Part shown: in pieces, positions 30,171 through 40,911 of the stretch
Layout: every line of letters begins with the position of its first letter
How positions within the stretch are numbered: the stretch's first letter is position 1
Assembly: GCA_913058245.1 (NCBI GenBank)
Contig: CAJXQJ010000010.1
Span: 1-64,000, forward strand
Source: an uncultured Colwellia sp.
GTDB lineage: Bacteria > Pseudomonadota > Gammaproteobacteria > Enterobacterales > Alteromonadaceae
DNA: 64,000 nucleotides
Reading direction: 5' to 3'
Translations under genes and position numbers: made by a program
Notes under the pieces: generated by a model
Told to the model about the DNA's origin: nothing
What the model saw: only the letters and a program-made list of their open reading frames with translations
The model's database searches: none

Positions 30171-31100
30171 ATGGGCATAAAAAAACAAATAGAATGTTCT
30201 GATGTTGCAGAAAAGGAAAAGCCAGAAAATAGTAAGGCTACAATGCCTGAAGAAGCGCCTTCCAATTTAGACGCAACGCAAATATATTTAAGTGAAATCG
30301 GTTTTTCTCCGTTATTAACTGCTGAAGAAGAAGTTTACTACTCGCGCCTTTCCCTTAAAGGCGATGAACCATCCCGCAAACGTATGATTGAAAGCAACCT
30401 GCGTTTGGTCGTTAAAATTGCTCGTCGTTATAATAATCGCGGACTTCCACTATTAGACCTTATTGAAGAAGGAAACTTAGGCTTAATTAGAGCTGTTGAA
30501 AAGTTTGATCCTGAACGTGGTTTTAGATTCTCAACTTACGCAACATGGTGGATTCGTCAAACCATTGAACGCGCTATTATGAATCAGACGCGTACTATTC
30601 GTTTACCTATTCATGTGGTTAAAGAGCTTAATATATATTTACGTACAGCACGTGAATTAGTCCAAAAACTTGACCATGAGCCAACCGCTGAAGATATTGC
30701 CACTGAGCTAGATGTTCCTGTTGAAGGTGTTAGTAAAATGCTACGCCTGAATGAGCGCATAGCCTCTGTCGACTCGCCATTTGGTGGCGAAGGTGAGAAA
30801 GTTCTATTAGATGTTATCCCTGATGAAAAGTCGGGTGGGCCAGAAACAAAGCTACAAACCAATGATATTAAACATAGTATTGTCGACTGGTTAGGTGAGC
30901 TTAACTCTAAACAACGTGAAGTTTTAGCAAGACGTTTTGGTTTGCTTGGCTATGAAGCGGCAACATTAGAAGATGTAGGTGTTGAAATTGGCTTGACACG
31001 TGAACGTGTTCGTCAAATTCAAGTGGAAGCATTAAAACGCTTACGTGATATTTTAAGCCAACAAGACTTATCTATCGAGGCGTTATTCCAAGCGCAATAG
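30171..31100 (+). CDS. rpoS: Stationary-phase sigma factor RpoS
   Basis: Alternative sigma factor for general stress and stationary phase. The 309-aa product has region 1.2/2 ([62 protein letters not shown]), region 3 and region 4 ([37 protein letters not shown]). It is shorter than E. coli RpoS (330 aa), mainly at the N terminus. A good GGGAG site precedes the ATG. Linkage to nlpD is conserved. Confidence 0.96.
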   Translation: MGIKKQIECSDVAEKEKPENSKATMPEEAPSNLDATQIYLSEIGFSPLLTAEEEVYYSRLSLKGDEPSRKRMIESNLRLVVKIARRYNNRGLPLLDLIEEGNLGLIRAVEKFDPERGFRFSTYATWWIRQTIERAIMNQTRTIRLPIHVVKELNIYLRTARELVQKLDHEPTAEDIATELDVPVEGVSKMLRLNERIASVDSPFGGEGEKVLLDVIPDEKSGGPETKLQTNDIKHSIVDWLGELNSKQREVLARRFGLLGYEAATLEDVGVEIGLTRERVRQIQVEALKRLRDILSQQDLSIEALFQAQ

Positions 31101-31128
31101 AGAGTTTTAATAGACAACGGCTACTAAT

Positions 31129-31157
31129 AAAAAAAACCAGCAATTGCTGGTTTTTTT
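31129..31157. terminator. Bidirectional terminator between rpoS and mutS
   Basis: AAAAAACCAGCAATTGCTGGTTTTTT is an uninterrupted palindrome (stem of about 13 bp with almost no loop) located between the convergent rpoS and mutS genes. Confidence 0.88.
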
Positions 31158-31208
31158 GTTTTATTTAACTATGTCATTAGTCAATAAGTTGAACTGCACA
31201 ATAGGCAC

Positions 31209-33776
31209 TTAAACTAGTTCTTTAAGCTTATACAATAAGTCTAATGCCATTTTAGGACTTAAATCATTCACATCTGTTGTACTTAAAGTATCAACAACTG
31301 GGTGACTGGTGTCCATTAATGATAATTGCTCAAACGCTTGTGGTTCATTATTCATTATTGAGGGAGCTTGCATATTTTCAAGTTCAGATAGTCTTTGTTT
31401 TGCTCGTTGAATAACAGGCTTAGGTACACCAGCAAGTTGCGCAACTTGTAAGCCAAAGCTTTTACTCGCTGCACCTTCTTGTACTGCATGCATAAAGACA
31501 ATACTATCTCCATGTTCAACGGCATCTAAATGCACATTGGCAAGGCTATCAATTTGCTCAGCTAGTAAGGTTAATTCAAAATAATGACTTGCAAACAAAG
31601 TAAATGCTTGTGTTTTTAGTGCCAGCATTTCGGCACATGCCCACGCAAGCGAAAGACCATCATAGGTGCTGGTTCCTCTACCTATCTCATCTAAAAGCAC
31701 TAAACTCTTATTTGTGGCATTATGTAAAATGTTGGCGGTTTCTGTCATTTCAACCATAAAGGTTGAACGTCCACTGGCTAAATCGTCTGAAGCACCAATA
31801 CGGGTGAATATTCTATCGACCATGCCAATCTTAGCTGCACCAGCAGGTACATAACAACCAATATGAGCAAGCAATACAATAAGTGCAGTCTGTCTCATAT
31901 AAGTTGATTTACCACCCATGTTTGGGCCAGTAATTATGAGCATTTTACGGCTATCGGTTAGTACTACTGGATTGGCGATAAATGGCTCTGTAGTCATTTG
32001 CTCGACAACCGCATGACGACCAGCTTCAATGTTAATGCCACTATCTTCTTGTAATACTGGTTTGACGTAATTTAATGTTTCTGCACGCTCGGCAAAAGTA
32101 TTCAATACATCAATTTCAGATAATGATTGTGCTAAAAATTGTAAGCTTTCTAATTCAGGTAAAACTTTATCAAACAATTCCTCATACAAACGTTTTTCAA
32201 GTGCAAGAAATTTACTCTGTGCTGATAATACTTTTTCTTCATGTTGTTTTAATTCATTCGTAATAAAGCGCTCATTGTTTTTAAGTGTTTGTCGACGAAT
32301 GTAATCGTCAGGTACCTCATTAGCAGCACTGCGGCTAATTTCAATGTAAAAGCCATGCACTTTGTTGTAACCAACTTTTAATGTTTGAATACCTGTACGG
32401 GCTTTTTCTCGCTCTTCAAGTTGTGCTAAAAATTCAGTTGCACCATCACTTAAGTCGCGCAGCACGTCTAATTCTTGATTATATCCGGGCGCAATAACAC
32501 CACCATCACGAATCAATACAGGTGGGTTTTCAACAATAGCACCTGATAATAAGTTTTGAATACTAGGCAAAGGCTGGCATTGAGAACTTAATGCTGACAA
32601 ATGTGTTTGCTGACATGTTTGTAATATATTTTGTAATTCAGGTAAGAGAATTAAAGCATTACGTAAGCGAGCAAAATCTCGTGGTCGGGCAGAGCGCAGA
32701 GCAATTCGCGCGACAATACGTTCTATATCGCCAAATTGCTTTAGATTACTATGCAATTCAAAACTCAAATCTTGCTGTAATAACTCTTCAATTGCATTTT
32801 GTCGGTTATTTAACGTGTTGAGATCTCGTAATGGAAAATGCAACCAACGTTTTAATAGTCGCGAACCCATCGGCGTGGCAGCTTTATCTAGAATGGCAGC
32901 TAAGGTATTTTCAAAGCCACCTTGAAGATTTTGAGTTAATTCTAAGTTGCGCCTCGTTGCAGCATCAAGAATAACAGCACTTGATGCATTCTCTGCAATA
33001 ATCGAGCGAATATGGGGTAATGCCGTACGTTGGCTATCTTTCACATATTGAAATAAACAACCTGCAGCAGAAATGCCCAATGGTTTATTGTCGACACCAA
33101 AACCTGAAAGTGATTTAGTACCAAACTGCTTATTAAGTAAGGTTTTACTCGTTTCTAGGTCGAATTCCCAATCAGGACGTCTGCGTAAACCTTTACGGCC
33201 TGTAATAATGTTATTGGCTGATAATGACTCAGGATATAATAACTCTGCTGGCGATAGTCGCTGTAATTCAGCTAATACTTGTTCTTCGGTGCTTGGCTCA
33301 ATTAACACAAAGCGACCACTAGTCATATCTAAGTATGCTAAGCCAAAGCCTTGTTGTGTTTGATGAATGGCAACAATTAAATTGTCTTGGCGATCGGTAA
33401 GTAACGCTTCATCACTAACCGTACCAGGTGTCACTACGCGAACAACTTTACGTTCAACGGGCCCTTTACTGGTGGCAGGGTCGCCAACCTGTTCACAAAT
33501 TGCAACAGATTCACCAAGTTGTACTAACTTTGCTAGATACCCTTCTACAGCATGATATGGAACACCCGCCATTGGTATAGCATTACCACCTGTTTTTCCG
33601 CGAGCAGTTAATGAAATATCTAAAAGATCAGATGCTTTCTTGGCATCATCAAAAAATAATTCATAAAAATCACCCATACGGTAAAAAATCAATATATTAG
33701 GAAATTCTGCTTTGATGGTGAGGTATTGGCGCATCATTGGCGTATGCGCAGAAAGATCTGGTGTTATTGTTGTCAT
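31209..33776 (-). CDS. mutS: DNA mismatch repair protein MutS
   Basis: Recognises mismatches and recruits MutL. The 855-aa product has the N-terminal mismatch-binding [15 protein letters not shown] (Phe-x-Glu wedge), core and clamp domains, and the ATPase domain with Walker [14 protein letters not shown] (near residue 615), the [12 protein letters not shown]alker B/signature and a C-terminal HTH region. The C-terminal tail ends with a [18 protein letters not shown] tetramerisation helix. Full length for the family. Confidence 0.98.
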   Translation of the reverse strand: MTTITPDLSAHTPMMRQYLTIKAEFPNILIFYRMGDFYELFFDDAKKASDLLDISLTARGKTGGNAIPMAGVPYHAVEGYLAKLVQLGESVAICEQVGDPATSKGPVERKVVRVVTPGTVSDEALLTDRQDNLIVAIHQTQQGFGLAYLDMTSGRFVLIEPSTEEQVLAELQRLSPAELLYPESLSANNIITGRKGLRRRPDWEFDLETSKTLLNKQFGTKSLSGFGVDNKPLGISAAGCLFQYVKDSQRTALPHIRSIIAENASSAVILDAATRRNLELTQNLQGGFENTLAAILDKAATPMGSRLLKRWLHFPLRDLNTLNNRQNAIEELLQQDLSFELHSNLKQFGDIERIVARIALRSARPRDFARLRNALILLPELQNILQTCQQTHLSALSSQCQPLPSIQNLLSGAIVENPPVLIRDGGVIAPGYNQELDVLRDLSDGATEFLAQLEEREKARTGIQTLKVGYNKVHGFYIEISRSAANEVPDDYIRRQTLKNNERFITNELKQHEEKVLSAQSKFLALEKRLYEELFDKVLPELESLQFLAQSLSEIDVLNTFAERAETLNYVKPVLQEDSGINIEAGRHAVVEQMTTEPFIANPVVLTDSRKMLIITGPNMGGKSTYMRQTALIVLLAHIGCYVPAGAAKIGMVDRIFTRIGASDDLASGRSTFMVEMTETANILHNATNKSLVLLDEIGRGTSTYDGLSLAWACAEMLALKTQAFTLFASHYFELTLLAEQIDSLANVHLDAVEHGDSIVFMHAVQEGAASKSFGLQVAQLAGVPKPVIQRAKQRLSELENMQAPSIMNNEPQAFEQLSLMDTSHPVVDTLSTTDVNDLSPKMALDLLYKLKELV

Positions 33777-34042
33777 TGAAATGTGCTAACTCGTAAATTC
33801 ATCAATGTATTGAGTGAAGAGATTATGCCATAAGGCAAGCATTTAGATCTTATTATTTTAATAAAATTTAGCCTGCACTTAGCAGAATGAAACACCTGTA
33901 TAAGCACTGTTATTTGTAATAGTAACTTTTTTATAAAAAAATATAAAAAGTTACTATTGTTTGAAAACCCTTTATTTTTCAATTGTTAAAAAGTCTCCTT
34001 TGTTTTTATTTTAGATGGTAAAAAAATAATTTGATAAAAACC
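33777..34042. other. mutS-recA divergent intergenic region with a long AT hairpin
   Basis: The gap between the mutS and recA starts (342 nt in total) holds no credible ORF; a 69-codon minus-strand frame there is low-complexity. The striking element is an inverted repeat at 33918-33958: AATAGTAACTTTTTTATA pairs with TATAAAAAGTTACTATT around an A6 loop (17 bp with one bulged T). It is not a typical terminator and lies upstream of both genes. Confidence 0.6.
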
Positions 34043-34070
34043 TTGATACTGTACGACTATACAGTATACT
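34043..34070 (+). promoter_or_regulatory. recA promoter with LexA (SOS) box
   Basis: TTGATA (34043-34048) and TATACT (34065-34070) are spaced by 16 nt. The 20-bp SOS box TACTGTACGACTATACAGTA (34047-34066; CTG-N10-CAG) fills the space between them, so LexA binding would directly block RNA polymerase. The recA ATG is about 50 nt downstream. Confidence 0.92.
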
Positions 34071-34118
34071 TTGCGTCATCGAAACGAATTAACCACCTAA
34101 ATCATTGTGGAGCACAAA

Positions 34119-35144
34119 ATGAACGATAACAAAGAAAAAGCATTATCCGCTGCCTTAAGTCAAATTGAACGTCAATTTGGTAAAGGTTCAATCATGAAGT
34201 TAGGTGATAACCGCAGCATGGATGTTGAAACTATTTCAACAGGATCGCTAGGTTTAGATATTGCATTGGGTGCTGGTGGTTTACCTTTAGGTCGTGTAGT
34301 TGAAATTTACGGTCCTGAATCAAGTGGTAAAACAACACTAACGCTTGAAGTTATTGCTGAAGCACAACGTAACGGTAAAGTTTGTGCATTCGTTGATGCT
34401 GAACACGCACTTGATCCTATTTATGCAGAGAAACTAGGTGTAAACATTAATGACTTACTCGTTTCACAACCAGATACGGGTGAGCAAGCGCTTGAGATTT
34501 GTGACATGTTAACGCGTTCAGGTGCTATTGACGTTATTGTTGTTGACTCGGTTGCGGCATTAACACCAAAAGCTGAAATTGAAGGTGATATGGGTGACTC
34601 TCATATGGGCTTACAAGCACGTATGCTTTCACAAGCTATGCGTAAGCTAACCGGTAACCTAAAACAATCAAATACTATGATGATTTTCATCAACCAAATT
34701 CGTATGAAAATTGGTGTTATGTTTGGTAACCCAGAAACCACTACAGGTGGTAATGCTTTAAAATTCTACGCTTCTGTTCGTTTAGATATTCGTCGCATTG
34801 GTGCAGTTAAAAACGGTGATGAAATTGTTGGTAATGAAACTCGCGTTAAAGTCGTTAAAAACAAAATTGCTCCTCCATTTAAACAAGTTGAGTTCCAAAT
34901 TTTATACGGTGAAGGTATTAACAACTTAGGTGAATTAATCGACTTAGGTGTTAAAAACGAAATGGTTGAAAAAGCTGGTGCTTGGTATAGCTATAAAGGC
35001 GATAAGATTGGCCAAGGTAAAGCAAATGCCGCTAAGTTTTTAAAAGAAAATCCTGAAATAGCACAAGAAATTGATACCCGCTTACGTGAAGTGTTTTTAT
35101 CAAAAAATAAACCTGCTGAAGCAATTGAAGAACCAGCTAAATAG
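34119..35144 (+). CDS. recA: Recombinase RecA
   Basis: DNA strand-exchange protein and co-protease for LexA. The ATG at 34119 has GGAG 6-7 nt upstream and gives 341 aa; a GTG at 34107 is inside the ribosome binding site. It has Walker [10 protein letters not shown] (about 66-74), [13 protein letters not shown], the L1/L2 DNA-binding loops ([49 protein letters not shown]) and the signature [14 protein letters not shown]. It is followed by a terminator rather than recX. Confidence 0.98.
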   Translation: MNDNKEKALSAALSQIERQFGKGSIMKLGDNRSMDVETISTGSLGLDIALGAGGLPLGRVVEIYGPESSGKTTLTLEVIAEAQRNGKVCAFVDAEHALDPIYAEKLGVNINDLLVSQPDTGEQALEICDMLTRSGAIDVIVVDSVAALTPKAEIEGDMGDSHMGLQARMLSQAMRKLTGNLKQSNTMMIFINQIRMKIGVMFGNPETTTGGNALKFYASVRLDIRRIGAVKNGDEIVGNETRVKVVKNKIAPPFKQVEFQILYGEGINNLGELIDLGVKNEMVEKAGAWYSYKGDKIGQGKANAAKFLKENPEIAQEIDTRLREVFLSKNKPAEAIEEPAK

Positions 35145-35168
35145 TTTTAACTCGCTTTTGAGATAATA

Positions 35169-35194
35169 AAAGGCCACTGAAAAGTGGCTTTTTT
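35169..35194 (+). terminator. Rho-independent terminator of recA
   Basis: GCCACT, GAAA loop, AGTGGC flanked by A and T runs, 25 nt after the recA stop. Confidence 0.85.
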
Positions 35195-35274
35195 GCTTTA
35201 TGATTTCGTAAATTACATAAGCTAAAGTATCGATTATAGAATTTATTGCGCTGTGAAATAGTTTTGAACTTGTT

Positions 35275-36444
35275 ATGATGATTCAACGGTCTATATTGTT
35301 GAATGCTAAAAAAGAGAGTAATTATTTGTTAAAAAATCATGGCCATTTTGCACTTTTAGAGCATTACTTGAATCAAAGTGATGCGTTTGAATGGGTGTTA
35401 GCAACTATTGTTAATAAGGAAGGTTCTAGTTACCGCTCTCCCGGTGCAGTCATGCTGGTGAACAGTTTAGGGCAATCTTATGGCTTGGTTAGTGGTGGCT
35501 GTTTAGAAGCAAATATTGTTTTACATGCTAAGAAAGTACTCGATAATAAACAAGCGCAATATGTCGAATATGATATGCGTGAAGAAGATGGTTATGCTGC
35601 TGAGCTTGGTGTTGGATGCAAAGGTAAAATAGGGGTTCTTTTGCAATATTTGACATTGCAACATAGAGAGCTTTTTACTCAGTTATTTCAACGTATGAAA
35701 AGTGGTGTTGCTAGTTATATGCAACAAGCATTTATTGCATCAGATGAGAAGCAAGAACAACTCAATCATATTGCGTTACTTGATAGTAAAGGTCAGTGGT
35801 TAATGAGCACAGCTCAAGAGGCAGTTGAACTTGAGATTGAGTCCCTATCACGAACAATAACGTTAAATCATTCTCATAGAAATATTACTGTTGAACAATC
35901 TGAATGTTCACTGACAAAAATATCGGCACCATTCAACTTATGGGTCTTTGGTGGAGGCTCTGATGCTGTGCCTATGGTTTCTATGGCGGCTAAATTAGGC
36001 TGGCGACTTACTGTTGTTGATCATCGTTCAAGTTATGCTAGGAATAATGTCTTCAAAGATGCTGATAATATTTTCAGAATTCGCCCGGAAGATCTATTCA
36101 ACCCAGAGAATATAGAACTTTTAAAGCAATTCCATCAACTTGATGGAGCAGTTTTGATGACGCATAATTTAACGTTAGATGCTGCTTGGCTGAAATTATT
36201 ACATCAAACGAATCAGGCAAAGTATATTGGTTTACTGGGACCGCTTGAGCGAAGAAGTAATGTTGAAGAGTTAAGCCATATTGACGACAGAGCTTGGTTG
36301 TCTAGAGTGGTTAATGGTCCTGTAGGCTTTGATATCGGTGGTGATTTGCCCGAATCAATTGCTTTATCAATTCTCGCACAATGTCACAGTGTTTTGCATA
36401 ACCGTAGTGGTTTGGCATTATCCGGTAAATTTATTAATAGTTAA
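35275..36444 (+). CDS. XdhC/CoxI family protein
   Basis: About 389 aa. XdhC-type proteins bind and sulphurate molybdenum cofactor for xanthine dehydrogenase-like enzymes. Visible are the N-terminal XdhC_CoxI domain (LATIVNKEGSSYRSPGAVMLVNSLGQSYGLVSGGCLEANI...) and the C-terminal Rossmann domain (LWVFGGGSDAVPMVSMAAKLGWRLTVVDHR, VLMTHNLTLD, YIGLLGPLERR, GPVGFDIGGDLPESIALSI). No molybdenum hydroxylase genes are nearby, so the client enzyme is encoded elsewhere. The start is uncertain: ATG 35275 lacks a clear ribosome binding site, and a TTG near 35326 after GAGAG is an alternative. Confidence 0.85.
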   Translation: MMIQRSILLNAKKESNYLLKNHGHFALLEHYLNQSDAFEWVLATIVNKEGSSYRSPGAVMLVNSLGQSYGLVSGGCLEANIVLHAKKVLDNKQAQYVEYDMREEDGYAAELGVGCKGKIGVLLQYLTLQHRELFTQLFQRMKSGVASYMQQAFIASDEKQEQLNHIALLDSKGQWLMSTAQEAVELEIESLSRTITLNHSHRNITVEQSECSLTKISAPFNLWVFGGGSDAVPMVSMAAKLGWRLTVVDHRSSYARNNVFKDADNIFRIRPEDLFNPENIELLKQFHQLDGAVLMTHNLTLDAAWLKLLHQTNQAKYIGLLGPLERRSNVEELSHIDDRAWLSRVVNGPVGFDIGGDLPESIALSILAQCHSVLHNRSGLALSGKFINS

Positions 36445-36478
36445 GCCTTAGATTAAATTCCGTAAATTTTATATCAAT

Positions 36479-36495
36479 GCTTAGTCCTTTAGTCT
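36479..36495. promoter_or_regulatory. 17-bp element upstream of the response regulator gene (inverted copy at 40912)
   Basis: GCTTAGTCCTTTAGTCT is the exact reverse complement of 40912-40928. It contains two TTAGTC half-sites 8 bp apart. A TATAAT at 36525-36530 would put the element's centre near -50, an activator position, 120-135 nt before the response-regulator ATG. A binding site for that regulator (autoregulation) is the likely reading. Confidence 0.65.
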
Positions 36496-36614
36496 AGTTT
36501 ATGATTTTCTTCGTTGACGTGCTCTATAATATTGATACGTTATTGGGTTAAAGCTAACTTATGCTAAGTGTAAAGTTGGCTAAAATGAAAAGATCATTAT
36601 TAGGTTAAAATAAA

Positions 36615-37265
36615 ATGACATCAAATACTAAGATCATCATTGCAGATGACCATCCTCTTTTTAGGCAAGCATTGTCGTTGATGCTGAAATCTAGTTTCGT
36701 TTGCTCACATTTACTTGAAGCAGAAACCATTCCTGAGCTAGAGCAGAAGTTATCTGAAAACGCTGATATCGACCTTATTTTACTTGACCTTGATATCCCT
36801 GGCGCACATGGTTTTAACACGTTGAGCAATATAAGGCGGCAATACTCCGATATTGGTGTCGTTGTTATTTCTGGTTTTGAAGAGCCTGAAATTATTAACA
36901 AAGCTATGAGTTTCGGTGCTGCTGGTTTTATTCCTAAATCAACGCCAGTACCGGCAATGATTAAAGCAATTAACGATGTTATTCAAGGTAAATTATGGAC
37001 ACCTGAAGGTGTTTATAGCTCGGAAGAAGAAATTGTTGAGCAGGAAGATAAGCTAGCGTCACTTACTCCGCAGCAACATAAAATACTTTTTATGTTTGCT
37101 GATGGATTACTAAATAAGCAAATTGCTTATGAACTTGGCTTATCTGAGTCAACGATTAAAAGCCATGCCAGTACTATCTTCTTAAAACTAGGCGTAAAAA
37201 GCCGTACGCAAGCGGTCATTTTGCTGAATGAGCGACAAATGGCCAATGCATCTTTTACTTCTTAA
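36615..37265 (+). CDS. crbR: NarL/LuxR-type response regulator, CrbR/ErdR-like
   Basis: Cytosolic DNA-binding response regulator of 216 aa. Receiver domain (about 1-125) with the acidic DDH pocket (residues 11-13), phospho-acceptor D58 in LILLDLDIPG and K in FIPKSTP. LuxR-type HTH (about 145-210: LTPQQHKILFMFADGLLNKQIAYELGLSESTIKSHASTIFLKLGV). Its gene converges with the SSS-type hybrid kinase 13 nt away, so they are an obvious pair. In Vibrio and Pseudomonas such pairs (CrbSR, MxtR/ErdR) control acetate use; the target here may be the neighbouring transport cluster. Confidence 0.75.
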   Translation: MTSNTKIIIADDHPLFRQALSLMLKSSFVCSHLLEAETIPELEQKLSENADIDLILLDLDIPGAHGFNTLSNIRRQYSDIGVVVISGFEEPEIINKAMSFGAAGFIPKSTPVPAMIKAINDVIQGKLWTPEGVYSSEEEIVEQEDKLASLTPQQHKILFMFADGLLNKQIAYELGLSESTIKSHASTIFLKLGVKSRTQAVILLNERQMANASFTS

Positions 37266-37278
37266 TGAATGCTAAACG

Positions 37279-40200
37279 CTAGTGAAAATTGTCTGAAATA
37301 TAATTTTGCTCAAGCTTTTTAGTTAATAGCGAGCTCATTAGGGCACGTAAAGCCAATGGCTTAATTATTTTCCGTAAATAACCTATATCCGCTTGTTGAG
37401 CGTGCTTTTGTATCAATTCATCTGTTGTCGCTGTGATCAAAATTGCCGGTAACGGGGAGTAGCTTTTTTCGCGCAAGTAACGAATAAGCTCTATGCCATT
37501 GAAATCTTTTGTTGATTTTTGCGTAAGAGGCTGACTCATTAAGTTAGAATTAATGTGTGAATCTGGTTTATTATTTACTATTACTTCTTCATCAGTTAAT
37601 TGGTAATCAACTAATAAAATATCGATATCTTCTTCATGTTGCAGGTAAAGCTCAATTGCTTTTTCTGCACTTGTGGCGGTAAATGTACGACACTTCCATG
37701 CTGAGAGTAAACCCTTCATTCCAGAGATAACCTCAACTTCATTATCAATACATAATACGCCAACTCCTTGTAAGGTTGAACTTGCACTGTTTTTACTCAT
37801 TTGCTTTTGTTTCGGTGGGCTAACAATTGGCACCTCTACACTGAATAAACAGCCTTGTCCTGACTTGGATACTAAGCCAAGTTTATGCTGAAGAATATTA
37901 GCTAAACTTTGTGCGATATTTAATCCTAACCCTAAGCCTTTAGGCCCAACAATTTTTGTTGATAATTGTGTGAATTGTTCGAATACCTGTTGCTGCATAT
38001 CAACAGGAATACCAGGGCCATTGTCTAAAACTTGAATACATAAATGTTGACCTTTACGTCGGCACCCCAGTAATACCTTGCCGTTATTGGCGTAGCGAAA
38101 GGCGTTGCTGAGGAAGTTTTGTACAATTCGAGCCAGTAATGTTAAGTCGCTTTTAATAAACAACTTGCTCGAGTGGCAATGAAAATCAATCTTAAAATCG
38201 TTAGTGAGTGCGGAAAATTCAGTTTGCAACATAGTGAATAAGCGCTCTACTGAAATTACTGAAATGTCAGGGCTTATATTACCGCTTTCAATACGTGCAA
38301 TTTCATTTAAGTCGAGCAACAAGTTATTGGCGATGTCTAACGAATTATCGATCTGTTTGATTTGCTCCTTTTCCTGCTCTGAAACTTTCGAGCTCAGTCT
38401 TATCGCAGATGAAAATAACCGAGCAGCAGATAAAGGCTGTAATAAGTCGTGACTACAAGCACGTAAGTATTGGCTTTTCTTTAGGTGTGCTTGCTCAGCT
38501 TTAAGTTGTGCATTAGCGAGGTTTTGGTTAGCTTTTTCTAATTCTAGATTGGCTAGTTCTAGCTCTTTTGTACGTGCAAGTACACGGCTTTCCAAGTCGG
38601 TATTTTCTTCTTTCAAATAATTTTCTGCACGCCGAAACTCCGTAATGTCTGAAAAAATCATCACAAACCCGCCTCCAGGAATTGGGTTACCTTCAATAGA
38701 AATTATTTTGCCGTTGGATAAAGTTCGTTCAGATTTGTGCTTACTGCCAACCCTGATAAATTGTAATCGTTTGGCAACTTGCTCCTCAATATCGTGTACA
38801 TAACGTTTTTGATGGCTGAGGTTATAGCGAATAAGCTGACTAATTGGGCAGCCAATATAAATGAAATCATTTGGGTAATTAAAAATATCTAAATATTGTT
38901 TATTCCATGCCACTAAATTTAGGTTGCCATCGATAACAGAAATGCCTTCACTGGTATTTTCAATGGCGCCTTGCAGTACTGAACGGCTGAATTCTAATTG
39001 TTGAGTGGAGTTATCTTCAACAATTTTAGCTACTTGATCAAAAGCGATATCTCGTCCGCCTAAGGCAAAGGAAATCACTAATTTAGCAGAAGCAGAACCC
39101 ATAACACTCGCTAATGTATTTTCTGAATGAAGTAATAGAGCTTCGTTATACGACTTATGTTTTCTATTTTTGTTCTTCTGATTAAATTCATTGAAGCAAT
39201 CTTTTGCTTTATCTTGACCAATAAAGCGCGCAACTAAATATTCAAGTTCTCGAATATCAACTTTCGGTTGTTTAGGTAAATGAGAAAGCTGTTTTTGGTC
39301 TTTTTTGTAGAAGAACTTACTTTGCATTTCTTCACGAATACCTTGTCGCGTTAGCAAAGATACTATAGTCATTACAATAATATTAATGAGTAATCCAAGC
39401 AAAGTGATGATGGTTGTTGCTGGTAAGTTTGAGCTAGCTAATGGGTGCTGATAGAAACCAAGTTGAGGCAATAAATTAAATAATACCCAAATAGAAAAAC
39501 CACTTGAAATACCCCAAAGTACACCTTTTTGTGTCGCTCGTTGCCAGAAAAATGCCGCTAGTAGTGCAGGACCAATTTGTGCGATAGCGCCAAATGCTAC
39601 TTCACCTAAAGAAGCCAGTGTGTCGGGTGGAGATAGCAATAACATGCCATAGCTTAAGGTAATTACAGTGATAACGAGTGCTTTGCGAATACGCAAAAGT
39701 CTTGACTGAAAATGTAAAAAATCGTGTTGTTTGCGTGGAGATAACTTAAACATTAGTGGGAAAACAATTTCGTTACTGAGCATGGTACTCAAAGCAATGG
39801 TTGACACTATAACCATAGAGCTTGCGGCCGAAACTGCGCCAAGAAAGGCAAATAATGATAACCATACTTGACCGTTATAAGCAGGCAAAAATAATACATA
39901 AGCATCAGCTTCTAAAGATTGACCGTAATTTAAAGTGCCGGCAAGGCCAATGGGACCCGCAAAAAACGCGAATACTAAAATGTAGAGGGGTAAAAGCCAG
40001 CGCGCAATATTACTGTTTTTTTGTTCTTTTATTTCAACAAACATCACTTGAAACTGTCGTGGTAAACAAAGAAATGCCGACATCACAATTATCAATAAGC
40101 CAATCATGCCAATAAGGTTGTTGCTCTCAAACTGCTGGCTTAGTGAAACATGATCTTGCGAGAGTTGCCAAATATCGATTGGCGAGTCATAAATGAAGAA

Positions 40201-40824
40201 AGAAACAAAAATTCCGACCATTAAAAAGGCAATCAGTTTTACTACTGATTCAAAGGCAATCGCTATCATAACGCCAGGGTGACGCTCAGTAACATCGATA
40301 GTTCGAATGCCAAATATAATGGTAAAGCCAGCAAGAATAATACTAACAATAAGGCCTAGCTGCCAAATGGGGAAATCTTGGTTTTGTTGCAGTATTTTAT
40401 ATGAATAGACAATGGCTTTAAGTTGTAATGCTATGTAAGGCAGAGTGCCAATCAAGGCAACTAAGGTAACAATGAGTGCTAAGCTTTGCGATTTTCCAAA
40501 ACGTGCTGAAAGCAAGTCGGCAATGGAGGTTATTTTTAATTGTAAACTGGTTTTAATAATACGTTGGATAAATGGCCAAGCAAAAACAAATAACAATATT
40601 GGTGCTAAATACACTGATATGTAGGTAAAAGAACTATTCGCTGCTTGCGCGGAAGTACCCAAAAAACCCCACGAGGTACAATAAACTCCTAGTGACAGCG
40701 CATAAATTATCGCATGTTGTTTCTCAACGAGTTTGTGACGATATTTCCCACCTAAATATGCAATAAGGAATAACAAACTTATGTAGCCAATACTGACACT
40801 TACTAATAACCAATTCGAAAACAT
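37279..40824 (-). CDS. crbS: SSS-symporter-linked hybrid histidine kinase, CrbS/MxtR-like
   Basis: A 1181-aa inner membrane sensor. Residues 1-500 form a sodium:solute symporter-like module of about 13 helices. A linker (about 510-600) precedes a PAS domain (about 610-735), a coiled coil (735-785), a HisKA domain with phospho-His H792 (ACSHDLLQPLSAAR), a HATPase domain (NFLSNAF, DNGPGIP, GLGLNIAQ) and a C-terminal receiver domain (DILLVDYQLTDEE). This is the CrbS/MxtR architecture, thought to sense or transport a carboxylate such as acetate. The gene diverges from the porin gene, with the shared 17-bp element between them. Confidence 0.85.
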   Translation of the reverse strand: MFSNWLLVSVSIGYISLLFLIAYLGGKYRHKLVEKQHAIIYALSLGVYCTSWGFLGTSAQAANSSFTYISVYLAPILLFVFAWPFIQRIIKTSLQLKITSIADLLSARFGKSQSLALIVTLVALIGTLPYIALQLKAIVYSYKILQQNQDFPIWQLGLIVSIILAGFTIIFGIRTIDVTERHPGVMIAIAFESVVKLIAFLMVGIFVSFFIYDSPIDIWQLSQDHVSLSQQFESNNLIGMIGLLIIVMSAFLCLPRQFQVMFVEIKEQKNSNIARWLLPLYILVFAFFAGPIGLAGTLNYGQSLEADAYVLFLPAYNGQVWLSLFAFLGAVSAASSMVIVSTIALSTMLSNEIVFPLMFKLSPRKQHDFLHFQSRLLRIRKALVITVITLSYGMLLLSPPDTLASLGEVAFGAIAQIGPALLAAFFWQRATQKGVLWGISSGFSIWVLFNLLPQLGFYQHPLASSNLPATTIITLLGLLINIIVMTIVSLLTRQGIREEMQSKFFYKKDQKQLSHLPKQPKVDIRELEYLVARFIGQDKAKDCFNEFNQKNKNRKHKSYNEALLLHSENTLASVMGSASAKLVISFALGGRDIAFDQVAKIVEDNSTQQLEFSRSVLQGAIENTSEGISVIDGNLNLVAWNKQYLDIFNYPNDFIYIGCPISQLIRYNLSHQKRYVHDIEEQVAKRLQFIRVGSKHKSERTLSNGKIISIEGNPIPGGGFVMIFSDITEFRRAENYLKEENTDLESRVLARTKELELANLELEKANQNLANAQLKAEQAHLKKSQYLRACSHDLLQPLSAARLFSSAIRLSSKVSEQEKEQIKQIDNSLDIANNLLLDLNEIARIESGNISPDISVISVERLFTMLQTEFSALTNDFKIDFHCHSSKLFIKSDLTLLARIVQNFLSNAFRYANNGKVLLGCRRKGQHLCIQVLDNGPGIPVDMQQQVFEQFTQLSTKIVGPKGLGLGLNIAQSLANILQHKLGLVSKSGQGCLFSVEVPIVSPPKQKQMSKNSASSTLQGVGVLCIDNEVEVISGMKGLLSAWKCRTFTATSAEKAIELYLQHEEDIDILLVDYQLTDEEVIVNNKPDSHINSNLMSQPLTQKSTKDFNGIELIRYLREKSYSPLPAILITATTDELIQKHAQQADIGYLRKIIKPLALRALMSSLLTKKLEQNYISDNFH

Positions 40825-40911
40825 AGTGTCCTTTTGTTGATGCTTTAAACGGTAATTTTTCTCTATATTAGCGGTTGCTAATTTTCCTCACAAGCCATTG
40901 CACTTAAGTTA

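Noticed and set aside
33773..33982. 69-codon ORF in the mutS-recA gap (minus strand)
   Set aside because: Low-complexity AT-driven frame without a ribosome binding site, covering the inverted repeat and the mutS promoter region.
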